A stretch of DNA of 26,882 bases, from contig NZ_JALAMS010000031.1 in NCBI RefSeq assembly GCF_026790145.1, forward strand, positions 1 through 26,882. Reading direction: 5' to 3'. A model generated the notes under the pieces. It was given only the letters and a program-made list of their open reading frames with translations, had not been told where the DNA came from and did no database searches. How positions within the stretch are numbered: the stretch's first letter is position 1; each line of letters opens with the position of its first letter. This DNA comes from Bacillus_I endophytica_A (GTDB taxonomy: Bacteria > Bacillota > Bacilli > Bacillales > Bacillaceae_H). This document shows, piece by piece, positions 1-8,380 of this stretch. The position numbers and the translations under genes were made by a program.

Positions 1-20
1 TACTATAAGGGGATCATATC

Positions 21-63
21 ACAACAGGTTTGCTCTTTTTTATTGCCGATAATCTATTTTATG
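21..63 (+). repeat. Hairpin repeat copy A, 3' half, interrupted by the group II intron
   Basis: The sequence shows a hairpin right arm (CAGGTTTGCTC), a T-run and the tail TCTATTTTATG, followed at once by the intron start. The tail resumes at 3323 as TTAACTAG. Joining the two gives TTTTATGTTAACTAG, which matches uninterrupted copies at 11684, 14712 and 25766. The left arm of the hairpin is not in the first 20 bases, so it is either outside the window or lost. Confidence 0.75.
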
Positions 64-770
64 GTGCGACAAGAAGTCGCTTTTATATAGTGTGGCTCAC
101 GCCACTAGTTTAGACGCAAAAACTATCCCTGTCCAAAACTGCGGTCCTGGTAACGGGCTCGTGGGTTGCATGCGGAAATGCGGAAACAGAGAGTCAGTGC
201 ACGGCTCGGAACACTGCTAGGGGAAGATGAGTATGGTGAACGAAAGTGAAGGTTTGTAAGCTTCGTAATGATTAGCTCAGGATAGTGCATAGATTTGCCT
301 GGGTATTGGTAAGAGGAAAAGTAGATTCATAATGCTACTGTGACGCGTCCCGCATCTTGCCCGGAGTAAAGAACCCACCTAACCTCGGCGTATCTATAAG
401 ATGCGAAACTTGGTAAGCCCTTTGTCATCTGTATAAACAGTAGGGAGATCGTAAGATCAAACGATGTGACAGAGGGTAAAAGCGAATGCCATTATCTCGA
501 AAGAGAACAGGAAAGCAGGAAACTGTATAACTGGATGGATACTATCGTCCTTACGGACAAACTTATGATAGGCCCGAAAGGGAGCTGACTTCTCGTTGGT
601 CTCTCGTAGGCACATAAGGTTGTGGCTATCTTTTGACGAAAGAAACGTACTGTTATGTATACCTCCATTTGGAGCGTCGGCGTACGTTTTACTTACCATT
701 ATGGTGTGTGACGAAGATACGACAGCAAATGGACCTGCAATGGGAGGCTTGAGCCGTATGAGTTGAAAGG

Positions 771-3267
771 GTGCGTCGTGTCATTCGTTATTAGGATTGT
801 TCGATAATCGAACCGAAGTCCTTGGAAAATACTTTGAGAACAGCTACTTCACCTAAGGTCGAAAAGACTAAGGGGACAAGAGCATAGTAGTAACGCCAAG
901 GATACACGGAAAACTGTTATGGTATCGCTTGGCAAGTTCTGCACAATATGGTTACTGCTTGAACTCCAATTTCCAGTGATGGAAACTCACATCAGGGATA
1001 CACAGTTTAAACTTCCCTACCCTAACATACTCATGTAAGCCTTTCGCATGAGGAAATCCAAGGTTAGGAGACACTGAATAATGAATTCAGGTAAGGAAAT
1101 GAATGGAGAACCTAAGTTGAGCTAAACGTTCTAATAACGGAGAACACGAGATTGCCTACGGGGGGAGACTCCTAGGGTTACGGAATTTTCATAGTACCCA
1201 ATGTGGAGCTGTAATGGACTCTGCACAGACGGACCGTAATGTGTGCCGTTGAATCGATAGTACCACCCAAAGGGTGACCAAGTAAGTGGAAGATTAGGGG
1301 AAGGAAAATAGGTAGTTACGATAACAAAAACTTGGAGGTATGCGAAATGCAGAACGCCGTAAAAGTTTTAAGTATCATTAGCAAAAAAGGTAAAAATAGA
1401 ACTCCAATTGAAAGAGTTTATCGACTTTTATTCAAAAAGGAATTCTACCTAATGGCTTATCAAAATCTTTACGCAAATAATGGAGCAATGACAGCAGGTT
1501 CCGATGGAGAAACAGTTGATGGGATGTCGCTTAAGAAAATTGATGACATCATTGAGAGTTTGCAATCGGAACGGTACCGATGGACGCCCGTTAGAAGAGA
1601 ATACATCAACAAGAAAAACAGCAATAAAAAACGTCCCTTAGGTATTCCCTCTTGGTCTGATAAGTTGTTACAAGAAGTAATTAAGTTGATTTTAGGAGCT
1701 TACTATGAGCCACAATTTAGCGATCGGTCGCATGGATTCCGCACGAACCGTGGCTGCCAATCCGCCCTGGAAGAAATCAAATTTAAAGGTGGTTGGAAAA
1801 GTGTTAAATGGTTCATCGAAGGAGATATTAAAGGCTGCTTTGACAATATAGACCACGATATTTTAATTAATATCTTGGGTGAAAAGGTCAAAGACAACCG
1901 TCTCCTACGGCTTTTAACAAACCTATTGAAAAACGGCTATATGGAAGACTGGAAATACAATCAGACACTAAGTGGTTGCCCTCAAGGTAGCGTGCTTAGT
2001 CCATTACTAGCAAATATCTATATGGATAGGCTAGACAAATTCGTTGAGAGCAAGCTTATCCCACGGTATACAAAAGGAACTAGACGTACTGCCAGCCCAG
2101 AATATAAAAAGTTACAAAAACTAATCAGCAGGCATACATACCGTAAGGAATGGGATGTCGTAGCAAAGTTGAAGAAAGAAGCACATAAAATTCCATCGAA
2201 AGATACACACGATGAAAATTTTAGAAGGCTCTACTACATTCGTTATGCTGACGATTGGTTAATGGGGGTTTCAGGGAGTAAAAAAGAAGCTGAAATTATT
2301 AAGCAAGAAATCGCAGATTTCCTAACGAATGAACTGAAACTGAATTTAAGTAAAGAAAAGACATTAATTACTCACGGTAAAACACAATACGCTAGATTCC
2401 TAGGCTATGATATCCATGTACTGCATAGTGATACCAAACTAGATAAGCGAGGACAAAGAAACATTAACGGAGCTATTGGACTAAGAGTTCCCCAAGAAGT
2501 AATGAACCTGAAAGAGAAAGAATATATGAAAAAGGGAAAACCCATTCACAAGCCTGAAAGAACCATCAATTCGGACTATGATATTATAAGTCAATATCAA
2601 TCAGAGTTTAGGGGTTTTATTCAATACTATATGATGGCTTATAACGTCCACAGAATGGGCAAAGTAAAAAGAACGATGGAACTCTCCTTGATGAAAACAC
2701 TTGCCAATAAGTATAAGTCTAAGCTTAACAAGATGTACAAGAAATACAAATCAACTAGGTTTATAAAGGGAAAAGTAAAACAAAAGGCAAAAGAACTTAA
2801 GGTCATTCAGGTAGTCGTTGAAAGAGAAAAGAAAAAACCACTAATAGCCTACTTTGGTGGATTTGAAATTAAATTTCAAAAGAGTGTAAAGATTGAAGAT
2901 ACACCAACACAAATCTACAACACAAGAAGTCAGTTGATAGATAGATTATTAAATGACACTTGCGAACTTTGCAGTTCTCACGAAAAAATTCAAATACACC
3001 ACGTTAAAAAACTAAAAGACCTAAGAAAAACAGGCAGAGAACAAGCCAACTGGGTAAAGAGAATGATAGCTATGAACAGAAAGACATTGGCTGTCTGTGA
3101 AAAATGCCATATCAGCATACACTCAGGGACATACGATGGAAAGAAAATTGGCTAACTGTTAACTACTGGGGAGCGAAATGAGTAGGAAACTCTCACGTTT
3201 CGTTCCGCGAGAGGGGTCTGGAAAAGCGCCATCCACCGATGGTGGCTCGCTGGGCTCCTACTCGAAC
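771..3267 (+). mobile_element. Inner group II intron with reverse transcriptase, inserted in domain V of the outer intron
   Basis: It starts GTGCG directly after the GAAAGG of the outer domain V and ends GAAC. Removing 771-3267 leaves a 34-nt domain V, the standard length, with stem GAGCCGTA/TACGGTTC and a GAAA loop. EBS1 is CCTTTC at 1040-1045, in a loop closed by CTCATG/CATGAG, and is an exact complement of the exon bases GAAAGG (765-770). EBS2 is AACTCA at 984-989, an exact complement of TGAGTT (759-764). All 12 target bases therefore pair, in the expected EBS2-then-EBS1 order. The intron's own domain V is at about 3171-3205 (stem GAGCGAAA/TTTCGTTC) and domain VI lies at about 3206-3267. 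The protein gene is in domain IV. The element looks intact and mobile; activity is inference. Confidence 0.92.
1347..3155 (+). CDS. ltrA: Group II intron-encoded reverse transcriptase/maturase with HNH endonuclease domain
   Basis: This 602-residue protein is of LtrA type. The ATG at 1347 is chosen because GGAGG lies 8 bases upstream; the frame is open further up to a TTG at 1332. The reverse transcriptase fingers and palm occupy roughly residues 20-360, with CPQGSVLSPLLANIY near 211-225 and the catalytic YADD at 300-303. A basic maturase (domain X) region follows to about 480. The C-terminus carries an HNH-type nuclease with a CELC pair, an IHH motif and a second CEKCH pair. Such proteins bind their own intron RNA, help it splice, and retrohome by cutting the second DNA strand and copying the RNA. 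All key motifs are present with no stops or frameshifts, so it is probably active. It may also help the ORF-less outer intron splice, which is inference. Confidence 0.95.
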   Translation: MQNAVKVLSIISKKGKNRTPIERVYRLLFKKEFYLMAYQNLYANNGAMTAGSDGETVDGMSLKKIDDIIESLQSERYRWTPVRREYINKKNSNKKRPLGIPSWSDKLLQEVIKLILGAYYEPQFSDRSHGFRTNRGCQSALEEIKFKGGWKSVKWFIEGDIKGCFDNIDHDILINILGEKVKDNRLLRLLTNLLKNGYMEDWKYNQTLSGCPQGSVLSPLLANIYMDRLDKFVESKLIPRYTKGTRRTASPEYKKLQKLISRHTYRKEWDVVAKLKKEAHKIPSKDTHDENFRRLYYIRYADDWLMGVSGSKKEAEIIKQEIADFLTNELKLNLSKEKTLITHGKTQYARFLGYDIHVLHSDTKLDKRGQRNINGAIGLRVPQEVMNLKEKEYMKKGKPIHKPERTINSDYDIISQYQSEFRGFIQYYMMAYNVHRMGKVKRTMELSLMKTLANKYKSKLNKMYKKYKSTRFIKGKVKQKAKELKVIQVVVEREKKKPLIAYFGGFEIKFQKSVKIEDTPTQIYNTRSQLIDRLLNDTCELCSSHEKIQIHHVKKLKDLRKTGREQANWVKRMIAMNRKTLAVCEKCHISIHSGTYDGKKIG

Positions 3268-3322
3268 CTCACGTACGGTTCTTAGGGGAGTTAGGGGCAG
3301 CGATGCCCCTCGCTTACCCGAC

Positions 3323-3607
3323 TTAACTAGAAGTTTATATGATATACAAGCTGAAATACATCCATTTATATTATAATTTCAAAAAAATACAATATTAAGA
3401 TGCTTAGGAAGGGTGAAATGATTGTCTAATTTTGAGATTGAGATTCTTCAATTGGGGACTATCCCTTACGAAATAGGAGTATGAAAAATTAAATTACAGA
3501 ATAATTATAATTAGGTTAAAGTTAATCCAAAGATGGTGAATTTTTGTACCTAAAGTAACGATGCAGGTTAAGGGAATAAAATTAATATCAAATAATGGGG
3601 GATGTCT
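3323..3607. other. Intergenic, mostly featureless
   Basis: It begins with the second half of the interrupted repeat tail (TTAACTAG). The rest is AT-rich. I see no ORF with a ribosome site other than very short ones, no terminator hairpin and no convincing promoter. Confidence 0.5.
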
Positions 3608-4631
3608 ATGCAAACAAAACAAAATGAAAAAGTAATCAGTTCAATTAAAAAATCATTCATAAAACGAGTACAAAAAGAAAGGTATCCATTTAAATATTAC
3701 AGGAGGGTCAATGAATCCAAAACAGCCAGCATATATGGCAAGCGTAGGAAAAATATTCACGTCAGTTTTGATTAGTATTTTATATGAAAACGGTCAATTA
3801 TCATTCGAGGACTATATTACCCAATATTTAGATCAAGAATTAGTCAAACATCTTCATATTTATAAAGGTAAAGATTATACGAATGAGATTAAAATTAAAC
3901 ATCTACTCAATCAAACGTCCGGTTTGTATGATAATTTCCGTCCATTACTAGAAAGAATTCTGAATGATCCAAACTTTACCATAAGCCCACAAGAGGCAAT
4001 TATTTGGGCAAAAACACATCAAAAACCTCATTTCCCTCCAGGTAACGGCTTTAAATATACTGATACTAACTTTCATCTATTAGGATTAATCATAGAAAAA
4101 ATAACAGGATTACCTTTTCATGTAGCTATGAAACAATATATTTATCAACCCCTCAGTATGATGAATTCATCTGTGCTACACTATTCTAATCCATTGGACA
4201 AAGATACCCAACATTTAGCAGACTTTTATGTTAATAAAAAGAACATAACTAATCACAAAGGATATGCAAGTCTCGACTATGCAGGTGGTGGAGTAGTATC
4301 TACTGGGGAAGATATGTTGAAATTCATGCAAGCGTTAGTAACCTATAAATTAGTAAAAAAGGAAACCCTTGAGAAAATGATGAACGATAAAGCGAAGTAT
4401 GGGGTAGGAATTGAGTATGGTTATGGCATTATGCAGTTTAAAACAGTTCCACTACTTATGCCAAAATTATTTAATGTCTGGGGACATGCAGGTGCCACAG
4501 GGGCCTATTTGTTTTATCACCCTAAGATGGATACTTATTTAATTGGTACTTTTAATGACTTTTCTTATGAAAGAAAAGGTGTCAAATTTATGTTAATAAA
4601 AGTAATAACCCAATTAAAAAAAATTAAATGA
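3608..4631 (+). pseudogene. Serine hydrolase (beta-lactamase-related) with N-terminal frameshift/deletion
   Basis: The family is class C beta-lactamase-like serine hydrolases and D-alanyl-D-alanine carboxypeptidases. The long reading frame from ATG 3711 (306 aa) has the catalytic SxxK (SVGK, residues 11-14), the Tyr motif (YTD at 116-118) and the third motif (HAG at 259-261). In family members the SxxK is normally preceded by tens of residues. Here the same frame reads GIHLNITGGS just before ATG 3711, which looks like authentic protein. A second frame from ATG 3608, with GGGGGA 6 bases upstream, encodes MQTKQNEKVISSIKKSFIKR and then runs out of frame at about 3675-3683. The original gene therefore probably started at 3608 and lost some bases near 3680. 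The 3711 ATG has AGGAGGG only 3 bases upstream, so a shortened protein could still be made. The substrate is unknown. Confidence 0.75.
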
Positions 4632-5051
4632 AAGAAAGGAGTTTTAATTATTTTTATTCAAATAGTTCATTTAATCATGAATGATAGAATCTATATAATG
4701 ATAGACAATTTTATAGATTGATATACACATATGTTTATATATCTTACTCTTTATTAAAGGTAAGACAAGGACAGTTGTGGTAGGTGTGGGGGCAGTTTCC
4801 ATTTCAAAAGAAAACATGAAAACTATATAAAAGGATTTCTCTTTACGTGAAAGAGAAGTAAATCATTGACAAGGGGATTTGTGGGAGATATAGGGAACAC
4901 TTCCACAAACATATAGTAGTTGTTACCTTGAAAATATATAAATAAAGGCCTGGATTTTGCATTTATCTTATGGTTTTGTAGAACACCACTACTGAATGCA
5001 AAATTCAAGCCCTTTAATTACCCTTTATATTATGTGCCCCCTTGAGAAGCA
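4632..5051. other. Intergenic, no gene recognised
   Basis: It lies between the end of the serine hydrolase and the end of the leftward VOC gene. The only structure I can support is the inverted repeat at 4945-5015. A leftward 61-codon frame (4823-5008) has no good ribosome site and runs through that repeat, so I do not call it a gene. Confidence 0.5.
4945..5015 (-). repeat. Imperfect 22-bp inverted repeat, possible terminator of the VOC gene
   Basis: The arm at 4945-4966 (core GGATTTTGCATT) and the arm at 4994-5015 (core AATGCAAAATTC) are complementary at about 18 of 22 positions, with a 27-base loop. Read leftward, the second arm is followed by TTTATTTAT. It could be a weak terminator for the gene at 5052-5513 or a degenerate dispersed repeat. 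Confidence 0.45.
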
Positions 5052-5513
5052 TTAATTATCTTGATTTAATTGTTCCCATTCACTTAAATACATTCGTTTT
5101 GTAATATTCTTAGGATTATCTATCTTACATATAAACTCTAGGCTATTTCCATCCGGATCATTAAAATGAATCTTGGCATGAGCCATACCACTGTATGCCA
5201 TAACGAATGGTTCAACAGGTTCGAAACCAAATGCTTCTCTAGGTTTATATCCTCTTTCATTTAACCATGAAATGGAATGTTTTAAACCATCTAAAGAAAC
5301 TTGAAAAGCAATGTGCCTTATGGAAGGATGATATTCTAGTTCTACTTTATCTGTTTCCCAAAGTCCTAACCAACTTTTATTCTTTTCAATCCACAAAAAT
5401 GCCAACCTACCCTCATGACTATGCGAAAATTCTAGACCAAGTCCTTTATAGAAGTCTATTGAACGTTTTAAATTGCTCACTGGTAAATGTGTTTCGTATA
5501 ATCCTTCAATCAT
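5052..5513 (-). CDS. VOC superfamily protein (glyoxalase/fosfomycin-type fold)
   Basis: This 153-residue protein has the two beta-alpha-beta-beta-beta modules of the vicinal oxygen chelate fold. Visible features are ETHLPVSNL at the start (His9), a second-module start IRHIAFQV (His67), and the closing DPDGNSLEF (Glu126), the usual metal-ligand positions. The family includes glyoxalases, ring-cleaving dioxygenases and antibiotic-resistance proteins, and the substrate cannot be read from sequence. GGAGGAGGG precedes the start. It shares length, layout and the C-terminal EWEQLN signature with the protein at 15487-15960 (EWEKLN), so the two are paralogs. It is a single gene on the left strand. 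Confidence 0.85.
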   Translation of the reverse strand: MIEGLYETHLPVSNLKRSIDFYKGLGLEFSHSHEGRLAFLWIEKNKSWLGLWETDKVELEYHPSIRHIAFQVSLDGLKHSISWLNERGYKPREAFGFEPVEPFVMAYSGMAHAKIHFNDPDGNSLEFICKIDNPKNITKRMYLSEWEQLNQDN

Positions 5514-5603
5514 TCATTTCATCCCTCCTCCACTACATTATACAAAACATTTAAATTTTTCACTTAAAACCTACACATCCTCAATAACTTTTATAGAATA
5601 AAA

Positions 5604-5652
5604 CGTCCATAAAAGTATACTTAAGAAGAAAAAGTACAACTCATGTTATACT
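5604..5652 (+). repeat. Hairpin repeat copy I (5' box plus short stem)
   Basis: The box CGTCCATAAAAGTATACTTA (from 5604) matches the boxes at 14011, 14626 and 16100. It is followed by a short imperfect stem, AGTACAAC/GTTATACT, without a T-run or tail. It sits directly upstream of the Rpn-family gene, and its TATACT could double as a -10 element. Confidence 0.6.
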
Positions 5653-5682
5653 AAAAGAAAAGAAGAAATCACGGAGGATATC

Positions 5683-6573
5683 ATGACAAAGCGATTAGAT
5701 TTACGTGTCGATTTTGCCTTTAAATCCCTTTTTGGAACGCATGGAAATGAGTCCATTTTAGCTGCTTTTTTAAATGCAGCTCTACGTTTACCGGAAGAAA
5801 AGAAAATTACGACCGTTCACTTATTAGATCCACATTTTAATAAAGAAAACCAGGAAGATAAACGCTCCATCCTAGATGTTCATGCTCAATTAGAAGATGG
5901 AACCCGTATAAACATAGAGATTCAACTAAATAATAAACATGATATGGAGAAAAGAACGCTTTACTATTGGTCTAAGATGTATAGCAGTCAGATGAAGGAA
6001 GGAATGGACTATGGGGAGTTATGCCAAACGATTACCATTAACATTGTAAACTTCCGTTATTTGTCTCATATCAATCATTATCATTCCGTCTTTCAGTTAT
6101 ATGAACGAGAAGAAAAATTGTTGTTAACGGACATGTTAGAAATTCATTTTATGGAACTTCCTAAACTTTTGATTAAGTGGCGTAGAAAAGAAGTCGATCC
6201 ACGAGAAGACCAATTAGTAAGATGGTTATTATTACTTGAAGCATCGGAAGATGAAGAAATCACTCAAGTACTGGAGGAGATTGCGATGCAGGAAGATCAC
6301 GTATTGAAGAAAGCCATAGATGAATGGGAACGTGTGAGTCAAGACCCCGAAGTTTTACTAGCTTATGAAGCAAGAAGAAAGGCTTTATTGGATGAAAAAT
6401 CTGCATTAAAACGTGCTGAAAACCTTGGGAAAATAGAGGGAGAAAAGATAGGGGAAAAAAGAGGAGTCTTGAAAGTTGCTTTAGGTATGATTCAAGAAGG
6501 CATGGATAGTAAAACAATAAGTAAACTGACAGGACTTACACAAGAAGAAATTGATAAGCTCCGTCACCAATAA
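5683..6573 (+). CDS. Rpn family PD-(D/E)XK nuclease / putative transposase
   Basis: This 296-residue protein opens with LDLRVDFAFKSLFG, the hallmark of the Rpn (recombination-promoting nuclease, formerly 'PD-(D/E)XK transposase') family. The nuclease core is visible as LDVHAQL (Asp65) followed by INIEIQ (Glu79-x-Gln81), and then the conserved Tyr-rich KRTLYYWSKMYSSQ. The C-terminus is a charged, Lys/Glu-rich helix ending in a small helical tail, ISKLTGLTQEEI. RpnA of E. coli promotes RecA-independent recombination, and many copies are present in Bacilli. GGAGG lies 5 bases before the ATG. The gene stands alone between repeat copies I and B, with its own terminator. Whether it acts on those repeats is unknown. 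Confidence 0.88.
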   Translation: MTKRLDLRVDFAFKSLFGTHGNESILAAFLNAALRLPEEKKITTVHLLDPHFNKENQEDKRSILDVHAQLEDGTRINIEIQLNNKHDMEKRTLYYWSKMYSSQMKEGMDYGELCQTITINIVNFRYLSHINHYHSVFQLYEREEKLLLTDMLEIHFMELPKLLIKWRRKEVDPREDQLVRWLLLLEASEDEEITQVLEEIAMQEDHVLKKAIDEWERVSQDPEVLLAYEARRKALLDEKSALKRAENLGKIEGEKIGEKRGVLKVALGMIQEGMDSKTISKLTGLTQEEIDKLRHQ

Positions 6574-6590
6574 ATTAAATGATCTAAAAT

Positions 6591-6670
6591 AAGCAGTGTC
6601 ATAGGTACACTGCTTATTTTTTAGTAACGGTAGATATATCAGGTTCTTATAATCAACATTATGGTAACTA
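6591..6670 (+). repeat. Hairpin repeat copy B, acts as terminator of the Rpn gene
   Basis: The stem AAGCAGTGT/ACACTGCTT (6591-6615) is followed by a T-run at 6617-6622, a good rho-independent terminator 18 bases after the Rpn stop. About 35 bases later the family tail ATTATGGTAACTA (6658-6670) appears. The 5' box is absent. Confidence 0.75.
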
Positions 6671-6689
6671 ATATCATTGAGTTTCTTGC

Positions 6690-6727
6690 AATAAAAATAC
6701 CCCCTTTGCATCGTATTAGCAAAGGGG
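6690..6727 (-). terminator. Rho-independent terminator of the sugar operon (leftward)
   Basis: The stem CCCCTTTGC/GCAAAGGGG (6701-6727) has a 9-base loop. Read leftward it is followed by TATTTTTATTG. It lies about 140 bases after the transporter stop and is the only good leftward terminator there. Confidence 0.75.
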
Positions 6728-6866
6728 TTGTAATATGGGATATGTTATTAGGTTGACTAATATATGTATATCCCAACTCGAAAGAGCTTTCTAATTTAAA
6801 GATATAATACTTCCTAAGTCAAGGATGTCTATATTGACAAACTCTATCATTCTATAGTTTTTAAAT

Positions 6867-8303
6867 CTACTTTATTTGAGTTTCCGCGGAATTAGAGCCA
6901 ATATTCTTATTGGTTGTACCATCATAGTAGGTACGGAAAGAGACTTCAATTTCTTCAAGTGTACGTCCTTTGGTTTCAGGCAAGAGCTTTGCCATTAAGA
7001 AAATGGATATGCAACCTATTCCTGCAAACATAAGAAATGTGGATGACAACCCCATTTTGTCAAGCATAATGGGGAATAATAAACCAATTACAAAGTTTGT
7101 CATCCAAAGAAAAAATACGCTAATCCCCATACCAAAGCCTCTTAAACGTAACGGGAAAATTTCGGATAGAGAAACCCATAATACGGGGCCAATGGCTCCC
7201 TGCATAAAGGCAAGAAAGGTAACGGTTAATATCAACATCACATATGGAAGTATCTCAGATGATTTCACTGTAAATGAGAGAATTCCAATGAGTAAGAGTG
7301 TCAATGTCGTTCCTGTTAAACCAGTTAACATCATTGGACGACGTCCCACCTTACCAAGTAGCCAAATCCCAACAATAGTGGCTAACACAGAAATGACACC
7401 GTTTGCAATATTTCCGATTAAGGCTGCTGAAGTTCCAAAACCTGCTTGCCTAAGGATTTCCGTTCCATAATACATGATGGAATTGACTCCAGTAGCTTGC
7501 GTAACGAAGGAGATAGCAATACCTAAGAATATAATACGACGCATCCAAGGGACAGCAATATCCTTAAAGGATGCTTCGTTCAATCCTGACTCTGCAGCTA
7601 CTGCCGTCCCAATTTCTTTAAGTTCAGCCTGTGCTTGCTCCTCTGTTCGTATCTTACGAAGAACACTTAATGCTTCCTCGTTCCTCCCCTTTTTTATAAG
7701 CCAACGTGGACTTTCGGGTACTTTCACCATTCCAAAGAATAAGAAAATGGCTGGAACAGCAGCTATAGCTAACATGTAACGCCAAACTCCTACATCTTCC
7801 ATCATATTTCCAAGAATAGCATTAAAGACAAAGGCCAATAATTGTCCACCTACAATCATTAATTCATTGCGAGTAACCATGCGTCCCCTTCGATCAGAAG
7901 GGGACATTTCAGCTATAAAGGTGGGAACAGCTACGGATGCTCCACCTACGGCCATGCCTAATAAGAATCGAAAAATGACCATTCCTATTACATTTGGCGA
8001 AAAAGTACACCCGATAGTCGAAATAAAGAATAAAATAGAAAGAAAAAGAATGTTTTTACGACGCCCAATTCCATCTGAGAGTCGTCCACCAAATATAGCA
8101 CCTATTGCAGCTCCTAGAAGAAGAATACTCGTAATAAGACCTTCTGTGAATGAAGTTAATTTAAAATCATCCGACATATAAGGCAAAGCTCCATTGATTA
8201 CCCCAGTATCATAACCGAAGAGGAGTCCTCCGAAGGTTGAGACTAAAACAATCGTACTCAAAAATGACATGTGATTTTGGTTAACGGATTTGTTCATGTC
8301 CAT
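6867..8303 (-). CDS. MFS sugar transporter (sugar porter family, IolT/YncC/CsbC-like)
   Basis: This 478-residue, 12-helix membrane protein takes up a sugar or polyol by proton symport. Sugar porter signatures are present in order: FGYDTGVINGAL in helix 1, GRLSDGIGRRK in the loop 2-3, PESPRWLIKKGR before helix 7, GRRP in loop 8-9, and PETKGRTLEEIE after helix 12. The reading frame opens ATG-GAC-ATG; AGGAAAGGG lies 2 bases before the first ATG and 8 before the second, so initiation at 8297 is also possible. It is the last gene of a leftward group with the isomerase and dehydrogenase at 8381-10132, which suggests it imports their substrate. The sugar cannot be named from sequence; inositols and sugar alcohols are common for this family. 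Confidence 0.9.
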   Translation of the reverse strand: MDMNKSVNQNHMSFLSTIVLVSTFGGLLFGYDTGVINGALPYMSDDFKLTSFTEGLITSILLLGAAIGAIFGGRLSDGIGRRKNILFLSILFFISTIGCTFSPNVIGMVIFRFLLGMAVGGASVAVPTFIAEMSPSDRRGRMVTRNELMIVGGQLLAFVFNAILGNMMEDVGVWRYMLAIAAVPAIFLFFGMVKVPESPRWLIKKGRNEEALSVLRKIRTEEQAQAELKEIGTAVAAESGLNEASFKDIAVPWMRRIIFLGIAISFVTQATGVNSIMYYGTEILRQAGFGTSAALIGNIANGVISVLATIVGIWLLGKVGRRPMMLTGLTGTTLTLLLIGILSFTVKSSEILPYVMLILTVTFLAFMQGAIGPVLWVSLSEIFPLRLRGFGMGISVFFLWMTNFVIGLLFPIMLDKMGLSSTFLMFAGIGCISIFLMAKLLPETKGRTLEEIEVSFRTYYDGTTNKNIGSNSAETQIK

Positions 8304-8380
8304 GTCCCTTTCCTGTTTAATAGTATTTGATTCAGGAAAATACTAAAGATTTGTTTTAATAGAATGAAATGCCTTTTTAC

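Larger units (their letters stand above)
64..3322 (+). mobile_element. Outer group II intron, ORF-less, interrupted in domain V (twintron)
   Basis: The 5' end is GTGCGAC, the classic group II start. Domain I contains two loops that pair with the 5' exon: ATAGAT at 289-294 is an exact complement of the exon bases 52-57 (EBS2-IBS2), and CATAA at 328-332, in the loop of an AGTAG/CTACT stem, pairs with TTATG at 59-63 (EBS1-IBS1). The 5' half of domain V, GAGCCGTATGAG plus a GAAA loop, is at 751-770. Its 3' half, CTCACGTACGGTTC, is 2.5 kb away at 3268-3281. Domain VI follows, with a GGGGCA/TGCCCC stem, and the element ends in AC at 3322. Without the inner intron it is 762 nt and has no room for a maturase gene. 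It would therefore depend on a protein supplied in trans. Boundaries are supported by the rejoined repeat tail. Splicing activity is inference. Confidence 0.88.

Noticed and set aside
457..699. Leftward 80-codon open frame inside the outer intron
   Set aside because: It lies in structured group II RNA sequence (domains I-IV), has no ribosome site, and matches nothing recognisable.
771..3267. Single group II intron running from 771 to the repeat tail, without nesting
   Set aside because: There are two GTGCG starts, two domain V structures, and two independent EBS/IBS sets; removal of 771-3267 restores a 34-nt domain V. One intron cannot explain these.
4823..5008. Leftward 61-codon open frame
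   Set aside because: No good ribosome site, low-complexity composition, and it runs through an inverted repeat; not convincing as a gene.
6481..6711. Leftward 76-codon open frame at the end of the Rpn gene
   Set aside because: It crosses a terminator hairpin and the repeat tail and overlaps a well-supported rightward gene.
6970..8181. Three long rightward open frames inside the MFS transporter gene
   Set aside because: They are antisense shadows of a clear transporter gene, with no ribosome sites or recognisable domains.
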